64,000 nt of DNA. Source: Picosynechococcus sp. PCC 7002 (GTDB taxonomy: Bacteria; Cyanobacteriota; Cyanobacteriia; Cyanobacteriales; MRBY01). Within the stretch, counting starts at the first letter, position 1. Each line of letters begins with the position of its first letter. The position numbers and the translations under genes were made by a program. The notes below the pieces were generated by a model. It was not told the DNA's origin. It was given only the letters and a program-made list of their open reading frames with translations, and did no database searches. This document shows positions 7,536-15,534 of the stretch, one piece after another. The stretch spans positions 248,001-312,000 of the forward strand of contig NZ_CAWLFA010000001.1 in the NCBI RefSeq assembly GCF_963860125.1, read 5' to 3'.

Positions 7536-10358
7536 GTGAGTGATCTCCACGAAAAGACTTCTTTACCAGACCCAGCGGCCCCTTGGCACCATCAGGCGAT
7601 CGCCCATGTCCTCCAAGTATTTCAAACGGATGAACAACAGGGCCTAGAAAGATCGGAGGTAGAACGACGTCAACAGTTTTATGGCCCCAATGAAATCGAA
7701 GCTGGTCGGGGGCGTAATACTTGGGAAATTTTTCTCGATCAGTTTAAAAATGTGATGCTGATCATGTTGATTGTCGTGGCCCTAATTTCTGGGGTAATTG
7801 ATTTTGTAGAACTCCGTGCCAATGCCTTACCGGAAGGAACGGTTCCCTTCAAGGATACGATCGCCATTATGGCCATTGTGGTTCTCAATGGACTGTTGGG
7901 ATTCATGCAGGAAAGTCGCGCCGAAAAAGCCCTGGCCGCTCTCAAGAAAATGTCTTCTCCCCAGGTGCGGGTGTGTCGTGGGGGGCAATTTTCTGAAGTC
8001 AAAGCGGCCCAGTTGGTGCCCGGAGATCTGATGTTTATCGAAGCTGGTTCCCAACTCAGTGCCGATGGTCTCGTCCTCGAAGCGGCCCAGCTCCAAGTGC
8101 GCGAGTCAGCCTTAACCGGAGAAGCCAACCCCGTCACCAAAAGGATTTGTCCAGTGGGGCTCGCAGCGGATACGCCCCTAGGCGATCGCCAAAATATGGT
8201 TTTTTCAGGCACAGAAGTCCTCCAAGGCCGGGGCAAGATCTTGGTCACTGCCACTGGAATGAGCACCGAGCTCGGCAAGATTGCCCAAATGCTCCAAAGC
8301 GTCAAAGCTAGCCAAACCCCTCTCCAAAAGCGGATGGCCCACCTCGGCAAAATTCTAGTCACCGGCTCACTTATCCTCGTGATTTTGGTGGTGGTTTTTG
8401 GTAGCCTCCAGGTGGGTAATTTTAGTCGCATCAAAGAATTAATCGAAGTTTCCCTGAGTATGGCCGTGGCCGTCGTCCCAGAAGGATTGCCCGCTGTAAT
8501 TACCGTTACCCTTGCCATTGGCACCCAGCGCATGGTGAAACGCCAGGCCCTGATCCGAAAACTACCTGCCGTTGAAACCCTTGGTTCTGTCGATACCATT
8601 TGCTCCGATAAAACGGGTACCCTCACCCAGAACAAAATGGTGGTACAGCGCCTAGAAACCCAAGACCAGTCCCTCCGGGTTACCGGGGAAGGGTACGCCC
8701 CCATTGGCGAATTTTTGTCCCAGGATCAAAGCCTCAATCCAACTCAACATCCCGAAGTGCAGCAATTATTACGGGCTTGTGTCCTCTGCAATGATGCCGT
8801 TTTAAAACAAGACGACCAGGATTGGCTGATTATTGGTGACCCCACAGAAGGGGCTTTACTGAGTCTGTCTGGCAAAGGGGATCTATTTGCTGAAGCTCTC
8901 CAGAAAGAATGGCCCCGCTTGGGAGAATTTCCCTTTTCCTCGGAACGCAAACGTATGAGCGTTATTTGCGCCACGCCAAACCCTGACCAAGCTGAATCAA
9001 CGGCAGCTTATTTGCTCTGCTGCAAAGGTTCGCCGGAGTTGGTGCTAGAGCGCTGTCAAATGTACCAAGCCGCCACGGGTGTTTTGCCTCTCCAAGCAGA
9101 AGATCGGGCCGCGATTCTCCAGCGCAACAATGAAATGGCCCAGGCAGGTTTACGGGTTTTGGGCTTTGCCCAACGTTGTTTAACCCATGTACCAGAAGCC
9201 CAAGCCGAGACAAATGCGGAACAGGAAATGGTTTGGCTGGGCCTAGTGGGGATGATGGATGCGCCCCGTCCGGAAGTCAAAGAGGCCGTGGCGAAATGTC
9301 GCGCCGCCGGGATTCGGCCCGTGATGATCACCGGTGATCACCAACTTACGGCTCAGGCGATCGCCCAACAATTGGGCATTGCGACCCCAGACGCCAAGGC
9401 CCTCACAGGGTTAGAGCTTAGTAAACTTTCCCAGGTCGATCTAGAAGCCATGGTCGAAACCGTGAGTATCTATGCACGGGTGGCTCCAGAACATAAGTTG
9501 CGCATCGTCCAGGCTCTCCAAAGTCGCGGTAAATTTGTCGCCATGACCGGAGATGGGGTTAATGATGCCCCCGCTCTCAAGCAAGCTGATATTGGCATTG
9601 CCATGGGAATTACAGGCACTGATGTCAGTAAAGAAGCCAGTGACATGGTGCTCCTTGATGATAATTTCGCCACCATTGTCGCTGCCACCGAAGAAGGCCG
9701 GGTCGTTTACACGAATATTCGTCACTTTATCCAATACATTCTCGGTAGCAACATTGGCGAAGTAATTACCATTGCCGCTGCTCCCTTGATCGGTTTATCG
9801 GAAGTGCCCCTCATTCCCCTGCAAATTCTCTGGATGAACCTTGTCACCGATGGTTTACCCGCCCTGGCCCTTGCCATCGAACCCGCTGAACCTGACGTGA
9901 TGCAACGCCGTCCCTTTAATCCCCAGGAAAGTATTTTTGCGCGGGGGCTAGGCGCTTATATTTTGCGCATTGGCTTGATTTTCTCCGTGATCAGCATTGC
10001 CCTCATGGCCTATAGCTACAATGCCCACCCCGATAATTGGAAAACCATGGTCTTCACGACCCTCTGCCTTTCGCAAATGGGCCATGCGATCGCCGTGCGC
10101 TCCCGCACCCAACTGACCCTAACCAGTAATCCCCTAAGGAATCCCTACCTAATTATTGCCGTGGCCGCCACAACAATCCTCCAACTCATGCTGATCTATG
10201 TCGAACCCCTACGGCTATTTTTCGATACCCAACGTCTCTCTGGCCAGCAACTGTTAATTTGTTTGGGGGTCAGTACCCTACTCTTTGTTTGGGTAGAATT
10301 AGAAAAACTTGTGATTCAGTGGTATTGGGCTTGGAAAAATCCCCCAAAAAGCAGATGA
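7536..10358 (+). CDS. P2A-type Ca2+-transporting ATPase (PacL/PMR1-like)
   Basis: The ~940-residue pump has the cation ATPase N-terminal domain, the actuator loop (ALTGEANPV), the phosphorylation site SDKTGTLTQNKM (Asp codon at 8607), a nucleotide-binding domain with KGSPELVLERC, the hinge MTGDGVNDAPALK and about ten membrane segments. Residues corresponding to SERCA calcium ligands are present: PEGLP in M4, SNIGEV in M5 and NLVTDGLPALAL in M6. This supports Ca2+ export rather than heavy metals. Two GTG codons compete as start, at 7530 and 7536; the only weak Shine-Dalgarno (GGA, 7525-7527) is better spaced for 7536. It is probably in the cytoplasmic or thylakoid membrane. Confidence 0.88.
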   Translation: MSDLHEKTSLPDPAAPWHHQAIAHVLQVFQTDEQQGLERSEVERRQQFYGPNEIEAGRGRNTWEIFLDQFKNVMLIMLIVVALISGVIDFVELRANALPEGTVPFKDTIAIMAIVVLNGLLGFMQESRAEKALAALKKMSSPQVRVCRGGQFSEVKAAQLVPGDLMFIEAGSQLSADGLVLEAAQLQVRESALTGEANPVTKRICPVGLAADTPLGDRQNMVFSGTEVLQGRGKILVTATGMSTELGKIAQMLQSVKASQTPLQKRMAHLGKILVTGSLILVILVVVFGSLQVGNFSRIKELIEVSLSMAVAVVPEGLPAVITVTLAIGTQRMVKRQALIRKLPAVETLGSVDTICSDKTGTLTQNKMVVQRLETQDQSLRVTGEGYAPIGEFLSQDQSLNPTQHPEVQQLLRACVLCNDAVLKQDDQDWLIIGDPTEGALLSLSGKGDLFAEALQKEWPRLGEFPFSSERKRMSVICATPNPDQAESTAAYLLCCKGSPELVLERCQMYQAATGVLPLQAEDRAAILQRNNEMAQAGLRVLGFAQRCLTHVPEAQAETNAEQEMVWLGLVGMMDAPRPEVKEAVAKCRAAGIRPVMITGDHQLTAQAIAQQLGIATPDAKALTGLELSKLSQVDLEAMVETVSIYARVAPEHKLRIVQALQSRGKFVAMTGDGVNDAPALKQADIGIAMGITGTDVSKEASDMVLLDDNFATIVAATEEGRVVYTNIRHFIQYILGSNIGEVITIAAAPLIGLSEVPLIPLQILWMNLVTDGLPALALAIEPAEPDVMQRRPFNPQESIFARGLGAYILRIGLIFSVISIALMAYSYNAHPDNWKTMVFTTLCLSQMGHAIAVRSRTQLTLTSNPLRNPYLIIAVAATTILQLMLIYVEPLRLFFDTQRLSGQQLLICLGVSTLLFVWVELEKLVIQWYWAWKNPPKSR

Positions 10359-10384
10359 AAAAAACAAAAGTGAATTCGATTTCT

Positions 10385-10426
10385 GTATAGATCTTATCTG
10401 TTTTTAGGATTAGTCTTGGGTAGTAT
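10385..10426 (+). promoter_or_regulatory. Degenerate NtcA-like promoter upstream of glnN
   Basis: The half-site GTA (10385-10387) is followed after 8 nt by ATC instead of the consensus TAC. Exactly 22 nt later comes TAGTAT (10421-10426), matching the TAN3T -10 box of class II NtcA promoters. The spacing fits, one half-site does not. Nitrogen control of glnN by NtcA is known in other cyanobacteria; here it is an inference. Confidence 0.3.
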
Positions 10427-10453
10427 GGTGCGGTTAGATCTACGGAAAAACCT

Positions 10454-12628
10454 ATGACTGGAAACGCCGCCCGTGTTCAAGCGATTCAGCAAATTACCAA
10501 TCGTACCCCCATCAAGTGTGAACCGCCCATTAAGCTCGAAGAAGCTTGGGCTACTAATGTTTTTGATCTGAGTAAGATGCAGGCCAGTCTCCCAAAGGCC
10601 GTCTTTAAATCTATCAAAAACACCATTACTTCCGGTGAAAAGCTAGACCCTTCCGTGGCCGATGCTGTGGCAACAGCAATGCGTGATTGGGCCATGTCTA
10701 AGGGCGCTCTCTACTACGCCCACGTCTTCTACCCGATGACCAACCTCACCGCAGAGAAACACGATGGTTTCGTCTCTGTCCAGAGCGATGGAAAAGTCAT
10801 CTCCGAATTTTCCGGTAAGGTACTGGTACAAGGGGAGCCCGATGGTTCTTCTTTCCCCAACGGTGGGATCCGTGACACCTTTGAAGCACGGGGTTATACG
10901 GCTTGGGACGTGACCAGTCCGGCCTACATCATGGAAACCGAAAATGGTTCGACCCTTTGTATTCCTACCGTTTTCGTCTCCTGGACTGGGGAAGCACTCG
11001 ATAAAAAAGTGCCCCTACTGCGCTCCATCGATGCCATGAATAAGGCAGCCCAGAAAGTTTTAAAATTGTTGGGTCACACCGAAATCGCCCGGGTCAATTC
11101 CAGTTGTGGGGCAGAACAGGAATATTTCCTCGTTGACTCTAACTTCGCCCACCAACGTCCGGATCTTCTCTTGGCTGGTCGTACCCTTTTTGGTAAGTCT
11201 CCGGCTAAGGGCCAAGAATTTGATGATCATTACTTTGGGGCCATCCCTGAGCGGGTACAAATCTTTATGCAGGATGTGGAAGCGCAACTGTATAAGCTCG
11301 GTATCCCCGCAAAAACCCGTCACAATGAAGTGGCACCGGGTCAATTTGAAATTGCGCCTGTGTTTGAAGCGGCAAACGTGGCCAGTGATCACCAACAGTT
11401 GATCATGACCACCCTCAAAACCACGGCGAAAAAGCACGGTTTTATGTGCTTGCTCCACGAAAAACCCTTTGCCGGGATCAATGGTTCTGGTAAGCACGTG
11501 AACTGGTCTGTGGGGAATGCAACCCAGGGTAATCTGCTGGATCCGGGCGATTCTCCCCATGACAACGCTCAGTTCCTCGTCTTCTGTGGGGCGGTAATCC
11601 GTGGTGTCCATAAGTTTGGACCTTTGATGCGGGCGGTAATTGCTAATGCCAGTAACGACCACCGCCTCGGTGCCAATGAAGCCCCCCCAGCCATTATGTC
11701 TGTGTACCTCGGTTCTCAGTTGGAGGAAGTTTTTGAGCAAATCAAAAACGGCACTGTTTCTGAGTCGAAGAAGAAAGGCGTTATGGATCTCGGTGTGGCG
11801 GTACTGCCTGAGCTGACTAAAGATGCGGGCGATCGCAACCGGACTTCCCCCTTTGCCTTTACCGGAAACCGTTTTGAGTTCCGGGCTGTGGGTTCTAGCC
11901 AGTCTGTGTCTGGGCCTTTGGTGGCGTTGAATACGATCCTCGCAGATTCCCTCGGTTGGATTGGCGATCGCCTCGAAAGTGAATTGGCGAAGGGATTAGA
12001 AATTAGCGAAGCCATTCTCACGGTTCTCAAAGAAATCATGAACGACCATGGTTCTGTGATCTTTGGTGGCAATGGCTACTCCGAAGAATGGCACCGTGAA
12101 GCCGTTCAAGAACGTGGTCTCCGGAATTTGCCCACCACTGCTGATGCCCTACCTGTGCTCAAGGAAGATGAAGTAGTCGCCTTATTTGACCAGCTCAAGG
12201 TTCTGACTCCCATCGAACTCGAAAGCCGCTTTGAAGTTTACGCTGAGCAGTACATCAAATCCATTGAAGTGGAAGCCAAACTGGTGATGAACATGGCAAA
12301 AACCATGGTTTATCCCGCCGCTGTGGAATACCTGTCCAAGTTGTCAGGCACGATCACTGCCCTCGTGAATCTCGGCATTTCCCTCGAGAAGAAAAGTGCA
12401 GAAACGGTTTCTAGTCTCACCAATGGCCTGATGGCTGCCACCGAAAAGCTCAGTGCTGCCTTTGAAAAAGAAGATTTTGCTTCTACAGAAGAGCATATGC
12501 ACTATTGCGCGAGCACCATTCGCCCTCTGATGGATGAGGTTCGTAGCTACGCAGATCTGTTGGAAAATGAACTACCAGACAGCTTCTGGCCCCTGCCCAC
12601 TTACCAGGAAATGCTGTTTATTAAGTAG
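10454..12628 (+). CDS. glnN: Glutamine synthetase type III (GlnN)
   Basis: At 724 residues this is the long type III enzyme, which makes glutamine from glutamate, ammonia and ATP. Family blocks include SSCGAEQEYFLVD, NEVAPGQFEIAPVFE (metal and glutamate binding), GINGSGKHVNWSVG (ATP/glutamate site) and NRTSPFAFTGNRFEFRAVGSS. The C-terminal ~130 residues are helical, as in other GSIII. It is distinct from the shorter GlnA of cyanobacteria; in several strains GlnN is induced by nitrogen starvation. The ATG follows GGAAAAACCT. A terminator follows and the gene appears monocistronic. Confidence 0.95.
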   Translation: MTGNAARVQAIQQITNRTPIKCEPPIKLEEAWATNVFDLSKMQASLPKAVFKSIKNTITSGEKLDPSVADAVATAMRDWAMSKGALYYAHVFYPMTNLTAEKHDGFVSVQSDGKVISEFSGKVLVQGEPDGSSFPNGGIRDTFEARGYTAWDVTSPAYIMETENGSTLCIPTVFVSWTGEALDKKVPLLRSIDAMNKAAQKVLKLLGHTEIARVNSSCGAEQEYFLVDSNFAHQRPDLLLAGRTLFGKSPAKGQEFDDHYFGAIPERVQIFMQDVEAQLYKLGIPAKTRHNEVAPGQFEIAPVFEAANVASDHQQLIMTTLKTTAKKHGFMCLLHEKPFAGINGSGKHVNWSVGNATQGNLLDPGDSPHDNAQFLVFCGAVIRGVHKFGPLMRAVIANASNDHRLGANEAPPAIMSVYLGSQLEEVFEQIKNGTVSESKKKGVMDLGVAVLPELTKDAGDRNRTSPFAFTGNRFEFRAVGSSQSVSGPLVALNTILADSLGWIGDRLESELAKGLEISEAILTVLKEIMNDHGSVIFGGNGYSEEWHREAVQERGLRNLPTTADALPVLKEDEVVALFDQLKVLTPIELESRFEVYAEQYIKSIEVEAKLVMNMAKTMVYPAAVEYLSKLSGTITALVNLGISLEKKSAETVSSLTNGLMAATEKLSAAFEKEDFASTEEHMHYCASTIRPLMDEVRSYADLLENELPDSFWPLPTYQEMLFIK

Positions 12629-12670
12629 ATGATTCGCCTCGATTGAGTCAATCATTAAATAAAATTCAAA

Positions 12671-12708
12671 ATCCCTCTATGTCCTCTAGCGATGTAGGGG
12701 GCTTTTAT
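12671..12708. terminator. Terminator between glnN and cysK, probably bidirectional
   Basis: Positions 12673-12679 pair with 12695-12701 (7 bp). Downstream on the plus strand comes CTTTTATT; on the minus strand the stem is followed by ATTTTGAATTTT. It serves convergent glnN and cysK. Confidence 0.65.
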
Positions 12709-12725
12709 TGTGTGAAAAAACGAGT

Positions 12726-13685
12726 TCAAACCGAATGAATCACGTTGGCAGGGAGATCCTGATAAAGGGGAGTACTCAGGTATCTTTCCCCGTAGCTTGG
12801 TTGGATCACAACAATGAGTTTGCCACTGTTTTCTGGACGTTGGGCAACCTTGATCGCAGCACAGAGGGCGGCCCCCGTTGAAATGCCCGATAAAATACCT
12901 TCTTCCCTAGCTAAGCGACGGCCAAAATTAATCGCGGCTTCGTCGGTTACCGTCACCACTTCATCAATGATGGTTTGATTGAGCACACTGGGGACGAAAC
13001 CCGCGCCGATGCCTTGGATTTTGTGGGGGCCGGGTTTACCACCAGAAAGTACGGGGCTATTGGCTGGTTCAACGGCGATCGCCTGGCATTCGGGCTTATA
13101 TTTTTTTAGCACCTCGGCGATTCCGGTAATTGTGCCACCGGTACCAACTCCAGCAATGATCATATCGACTTTTCCCTCTGTATCTTCCCAAATTTCGAGG
13201 GCTGTAGTTTTGCGGTGGGCATCGGGGTTCGCCAAATTATTAAACTGCTGCAACATATAGGCATTGGGCAGGGTATCGACGATTTCCTGGGCTTTGGTGA
13301 TACAAGCACTCATGCCCGCATCCCCAGAGGTCAGTTCGAGTTGTGCTCCATAGGCGAGGAGCATGGCCCGTCGCTCCATACTCATGGTTTCTGGCATCGT
13401 CAAAATTAACTGATAGCCTTTGGCGGCAGCGGCCATCGCTAGGGCAATGCCTGTATTCCCGGAAGTCGGTTCTACCAAAATCGTTTTACCGGGGGTGATT
13501 TCCCCAGCGGCTTCGGCAGCTTCGATCATATTGACGCCAATGCGGTCTTTAACGGAGGCGGCTGGATTCATCCCTTCTAATTTGATCACAACCTGGGCAA
13601 CACAATTTTCCTGCTCAGGAATACGATTTAACTGCACAAGGGGCGTTTTTCCTACTAATTCGGTAATGTTCTTGGCAATTTTCAT
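12726..13685 (-). CDS. cysK: Cysteine synthase (O-acetylserine sulfhydrylase)
   Basis: This 319-residue PLP enzyme makes cysteine from O-acetylserine and sulfide. The PLP lysine lies in NPAASVKDRIG, the substrate loop is PTSGNTGIALA, and the phosphate-binding glycine loop is GVGTGGTITG. Near the C-terminus GISTGAALCA is the usual serine-containing PLP pyridine-binding block. I start at the ATG at 13685 (MKIAKNITELVGKTPLVQL), which gives the family's normal length; an in-frame ATG 54 bp upstream adds an unconserved tail. It is convergent with glnN. Confidence 0.93.
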   Translation of the reverse strand: MKIAKNITELVGKTPLVQLNRIPEQENCVAQVVIKLEGMNPAASVKDRIGVNMIEAAEAAGEITPGKTILVEPTSGNTGIALAMAAAAKGYQLILTMPETMSMERRAMLLAYGAQLELTSGDAGMSACITKAQEIVDTLPNAYMLQQFNNLANPDAHRKTTALEIWEDTEGKVDMIIAGVGTGGTITGIAEVLKKYKPECQAIAVEPANSPVLSGGKPGPHKIQGIGAGFVPSVLNQTIIDEVVTVTDEAAINFGRRLAREEGILSGISTGAALCAAIKVAQRPENSGKLIVVIQPSYGERYLSTPLYQDLPANVIHSV

Positions 13686-13858
13686 GGTGGGTGAGATTGT
13701 GCCGCTAGGGGTGAAACAGAATGGCGAACCGATGTTCATTATAGATGCCGACTCCCCTGAAAAGATGTTCCTTCAACTGTTTGAGAAAATTTGGGGTAAT
13801 CGGCCCTTGGTTTAGGGGCAGAGACTGGCCTGAATTGGAGGCAGTAATCCAAGCTCCG

Positions 13859-14227
13859 TTAGGAAACCAAGGCGTGGTGCTGTAGATCTTTGAGGCGAAC
13901 AATTTCTAGGGCTTTAGCATGGGTGGCTTCGAGATGAACTGGAGGCGCAACACCAACCTCAAAGGCTTCTTGCCAGCGGGCAGCGCAGAGACACCAGCGA
14001 TCGCCAGGTTTGAGGCCAGGGAAATGGTATTGGGGCACGGGGGAACTCAAGTCGTTGCCTTGGTTTTTGGTGAATTCCAAGAAAGCTGGCGTCATTTTTG
14101 CACAGACCACATGGCGGCCAAAATCATTCGCGCCAGTGGTGCAGCAGCCATCTCGATAAAATCCAGTTAAGGGGTCGGTACTGCAAGGCTGGAGGGCAGT
14201 TCCTAAAACGTTTTTTGCGTCTGTCAT
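13859..14227 (-). CDS. DUF2237 family protein
   Basis: The 122-residue soluble protein starts MTDAKNVLGTALQPC and contains TGFYRDGCCTTGANDFGRHVVCA, then GLKPGDRWCLCAARWQEAF and GVAPPVHLEATHAKALEIV. These are the conserved cysteine- and tryptophan-rich blocks of DUF2237, a small family of unknown function found in bacteria and protists. No signal peptide is seen with the ATG at 14227. Cysteines cluster (GCC, WCLC), which could suggest redox or metal binding, but nothing is established. Its upstream region runs directly into repeat copy A of the ppsA end, so its promoter lies beside that displaced sequence. Confidence 0.8.
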   Translation of the reverse strand: MTDAKNVLGTALQPCSTDPLTGFYRDGCCTTGANDFGRHVVCAKMTPAFLEFTKNQGNDLSSPVPQYHFPGLKPGDRWCLCAARWQEAFEVGVAPPVHLEATHAKALEIVRLKDLQHHALVS

Positions 14228-14260
14228 CGGGGTTAAAAAAATCCTCGTTGCAAGGGTGGA

Positions 14261-14407
14261 CAATTCCAATGATAACGACCGACACGACGGGTAACGCAGA
14301 TTAGGCCATAGGAAAATCCCCTCCCCAATCTAGTGATTGGAGAAGGGAAAGCCAAGGGATTTGACCGAGGAATCTAGCGGCCAAGTTTTTGTTCTAAAGC
14401 GGCGATC
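14261..14407. repeat. Direct repeat copy A: displaced ppsA 3' end plus terminator
   Basis: This copy aligns with 15365-15534. Identical blocks are 14309-14328 with 15426-15445 (20 nt) and 14384-14407 with 15511-15534 (24 nt). Read on the minus strand, 14374-14409 codes ATG ATC GCC GCT... for MIAALEQKLGR and stop, the same last ten residues as PpsA, with different third codon bases in the last codons. It also carries its own version of the ppsA terminator hairpin. Homology ends abruptly inside a GGCGATC (HIP1-like) sequence at 14407. Confidence 0.85.
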
Positions 14408-14477
14408 ATCGTTTATTTTTAGTTTAGTAATTTGAAGTTTTTCAATATATTTGGACAAATAAAAGGAGTATCACAGC

Positions 14478-15353
14478 ATGAAAATTAGTGCAGAAATCGA
14501 AAAACTATCTTTTGTCGAGTGGTCGGACTTAAGGCAGCTTCCAAATTGTCCAGCTATTTACTTTGTTGTTGATTCGAAAAATATCATTCAATACATTGGT
14601 CAGGCAAAAGATTTAGAAAAAAGGTGGAGAAACCATCATCGTAAGTTTCAATTGGATCAAATCAATGAAAAATATCCAATTAGATTATATTGGATTATTT
14701 TAAATCTAGATGATTTAAAAACTGCGGAAAAACATTTTATTGAGAAATACAAACCATTACTCAATTCTACAATTGTTGAAACACCTGAAGTTATTCCGTC
14801 TGAAGTTATTTTGAAGCAGTTGTTGCGAAAAATTGCACGTAAAATCTGTGTTATTGGGATATCTGAAAATCCTAGTAGTCGCTTAAAGACAGTTTATGCT
14901 AAATTCGACGCTCAAAATTGTACAAAAAAAGGAGCAGCGGCAATCATCAAAAAGTTTCAAGCAGAAAATAAAGGTTCTTCTTTAAAAATAAAAAAAACTA
15001 AATATGTAAGCAAAATCTATGGCGAAGTTTATCGTGTTGGCAGTAGAAAAGCACGTAGGCAAGCATTAGAAAATCGCACCTATAATAATCATTGGGAAAT
15101 CGGATGCAATGGCGTAATAATTGACATTACTCCAGAAAATGGTCTGCATCAGTTGGCTTTCTTTAAAGAGAGAGCTATTCCTTGGAAATTGGCAAATGTC
15201 ACCATTCGCGCATTGAAATCTGAAGATTTTTTAGAAATACAAGAAAAAACTCTTATCTCACATTATAAATGTCAAGAATTATCTCCAATAAACATCAATA
15301 TTGATCCTATTCCTATTCTGTGGAAGAACTGGGAGTCTAAACTTAAAGAATGA
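14478..15353 (+). CDS. GIY-YIG nuclease-domain protein, AT-rich, probably acquired
   Basis: The 291-residue protein has an N-terminal GIY-YIG nuclease domain. AIYFV (26-30) and YIGQAKDLEKRW (39-50) form the signature with the conserved Arg at 49, His 53/54 follow, and E84 in AEKHFIEKYKPLLN matches the metal-binding Glu. The C-terminal ~190 residues are basic and unrecognised; they may bind DNA (SRKARRQALENRTYNNHWEI). AAGGAG at 14463-14468 supports the start. The coding DNA is far richer in A+T than all neighbours and lacks HIP1 octamers. It lies exactly between repeats A and B carrying the ppsA 3' end. A homing-type or restriction-type endonuclease is possible; the target is not known. Confidence 0.8.
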   Translation: MKISAEIEKLSFVEWSDLRQLPNCPAIYFVVDSKNIIQYIGQAKDLEKRWRNHHRKFQLDQINEKYPIRLYWIILNLDDLKTAEKHFIEKYKPLLNSTIVETPEVIPSEVILKQLLRKIARKICVIGISENPSSRLKTVYAKFDAQNCTKKGAAAIIKKFQAENKGSSLKIKKTKYVSKIYGEVYRVGSRKARRQALENRTYNNHWEIGCNGVIIDITPENGLHQLAFFKERAIPWKLANVTIRALKSEDFLEIQEKTLISHYKCQELSPININIDPIPILWKNWESKLKE

Positions 15354-15364
15354 ATTTTATAATT

Positions 15365-15534
15365 CAGTTCCAATAATACCGACCGACAGGACTGGCAATG
15401 TAAATTGAGCTATTGTATTGGGCCGTAGGAAAATCCCCTCCCCAAGACGGTGGTTGGAGAAGGGACATTAATACGGGATAAAAAGATTCAACCTGTAACT
15501 CTATCGACCGAGTTTTTGTTCTAAAGCGGCGATC
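15365..15534. repeat. Direct repeat copy B: native ppsA 3' end plus terminator
   Basis: This is the second copy, overlapping the last codons of intact ppsA from 15501. On the minus strand, 15426-15468 forms the ppsA terminator: an 11-bp stem around an ~8-nt loop, then ATTTTCC. It differs from copy A by many substitutions and a ~25-nt length difference between the conserved blocks, so the two copies are old or came from different lineages. Confidence 0.85.

Noticed and set aside
7739..8704. Long minus-strand ORF inside the Ca-ATPase gene
   Set aside because: It is a frame shadow: low-complexity Arg/Ser/Trp-rich translation and no start signals, while the plus-strand gene has all P-ATPase motifs.
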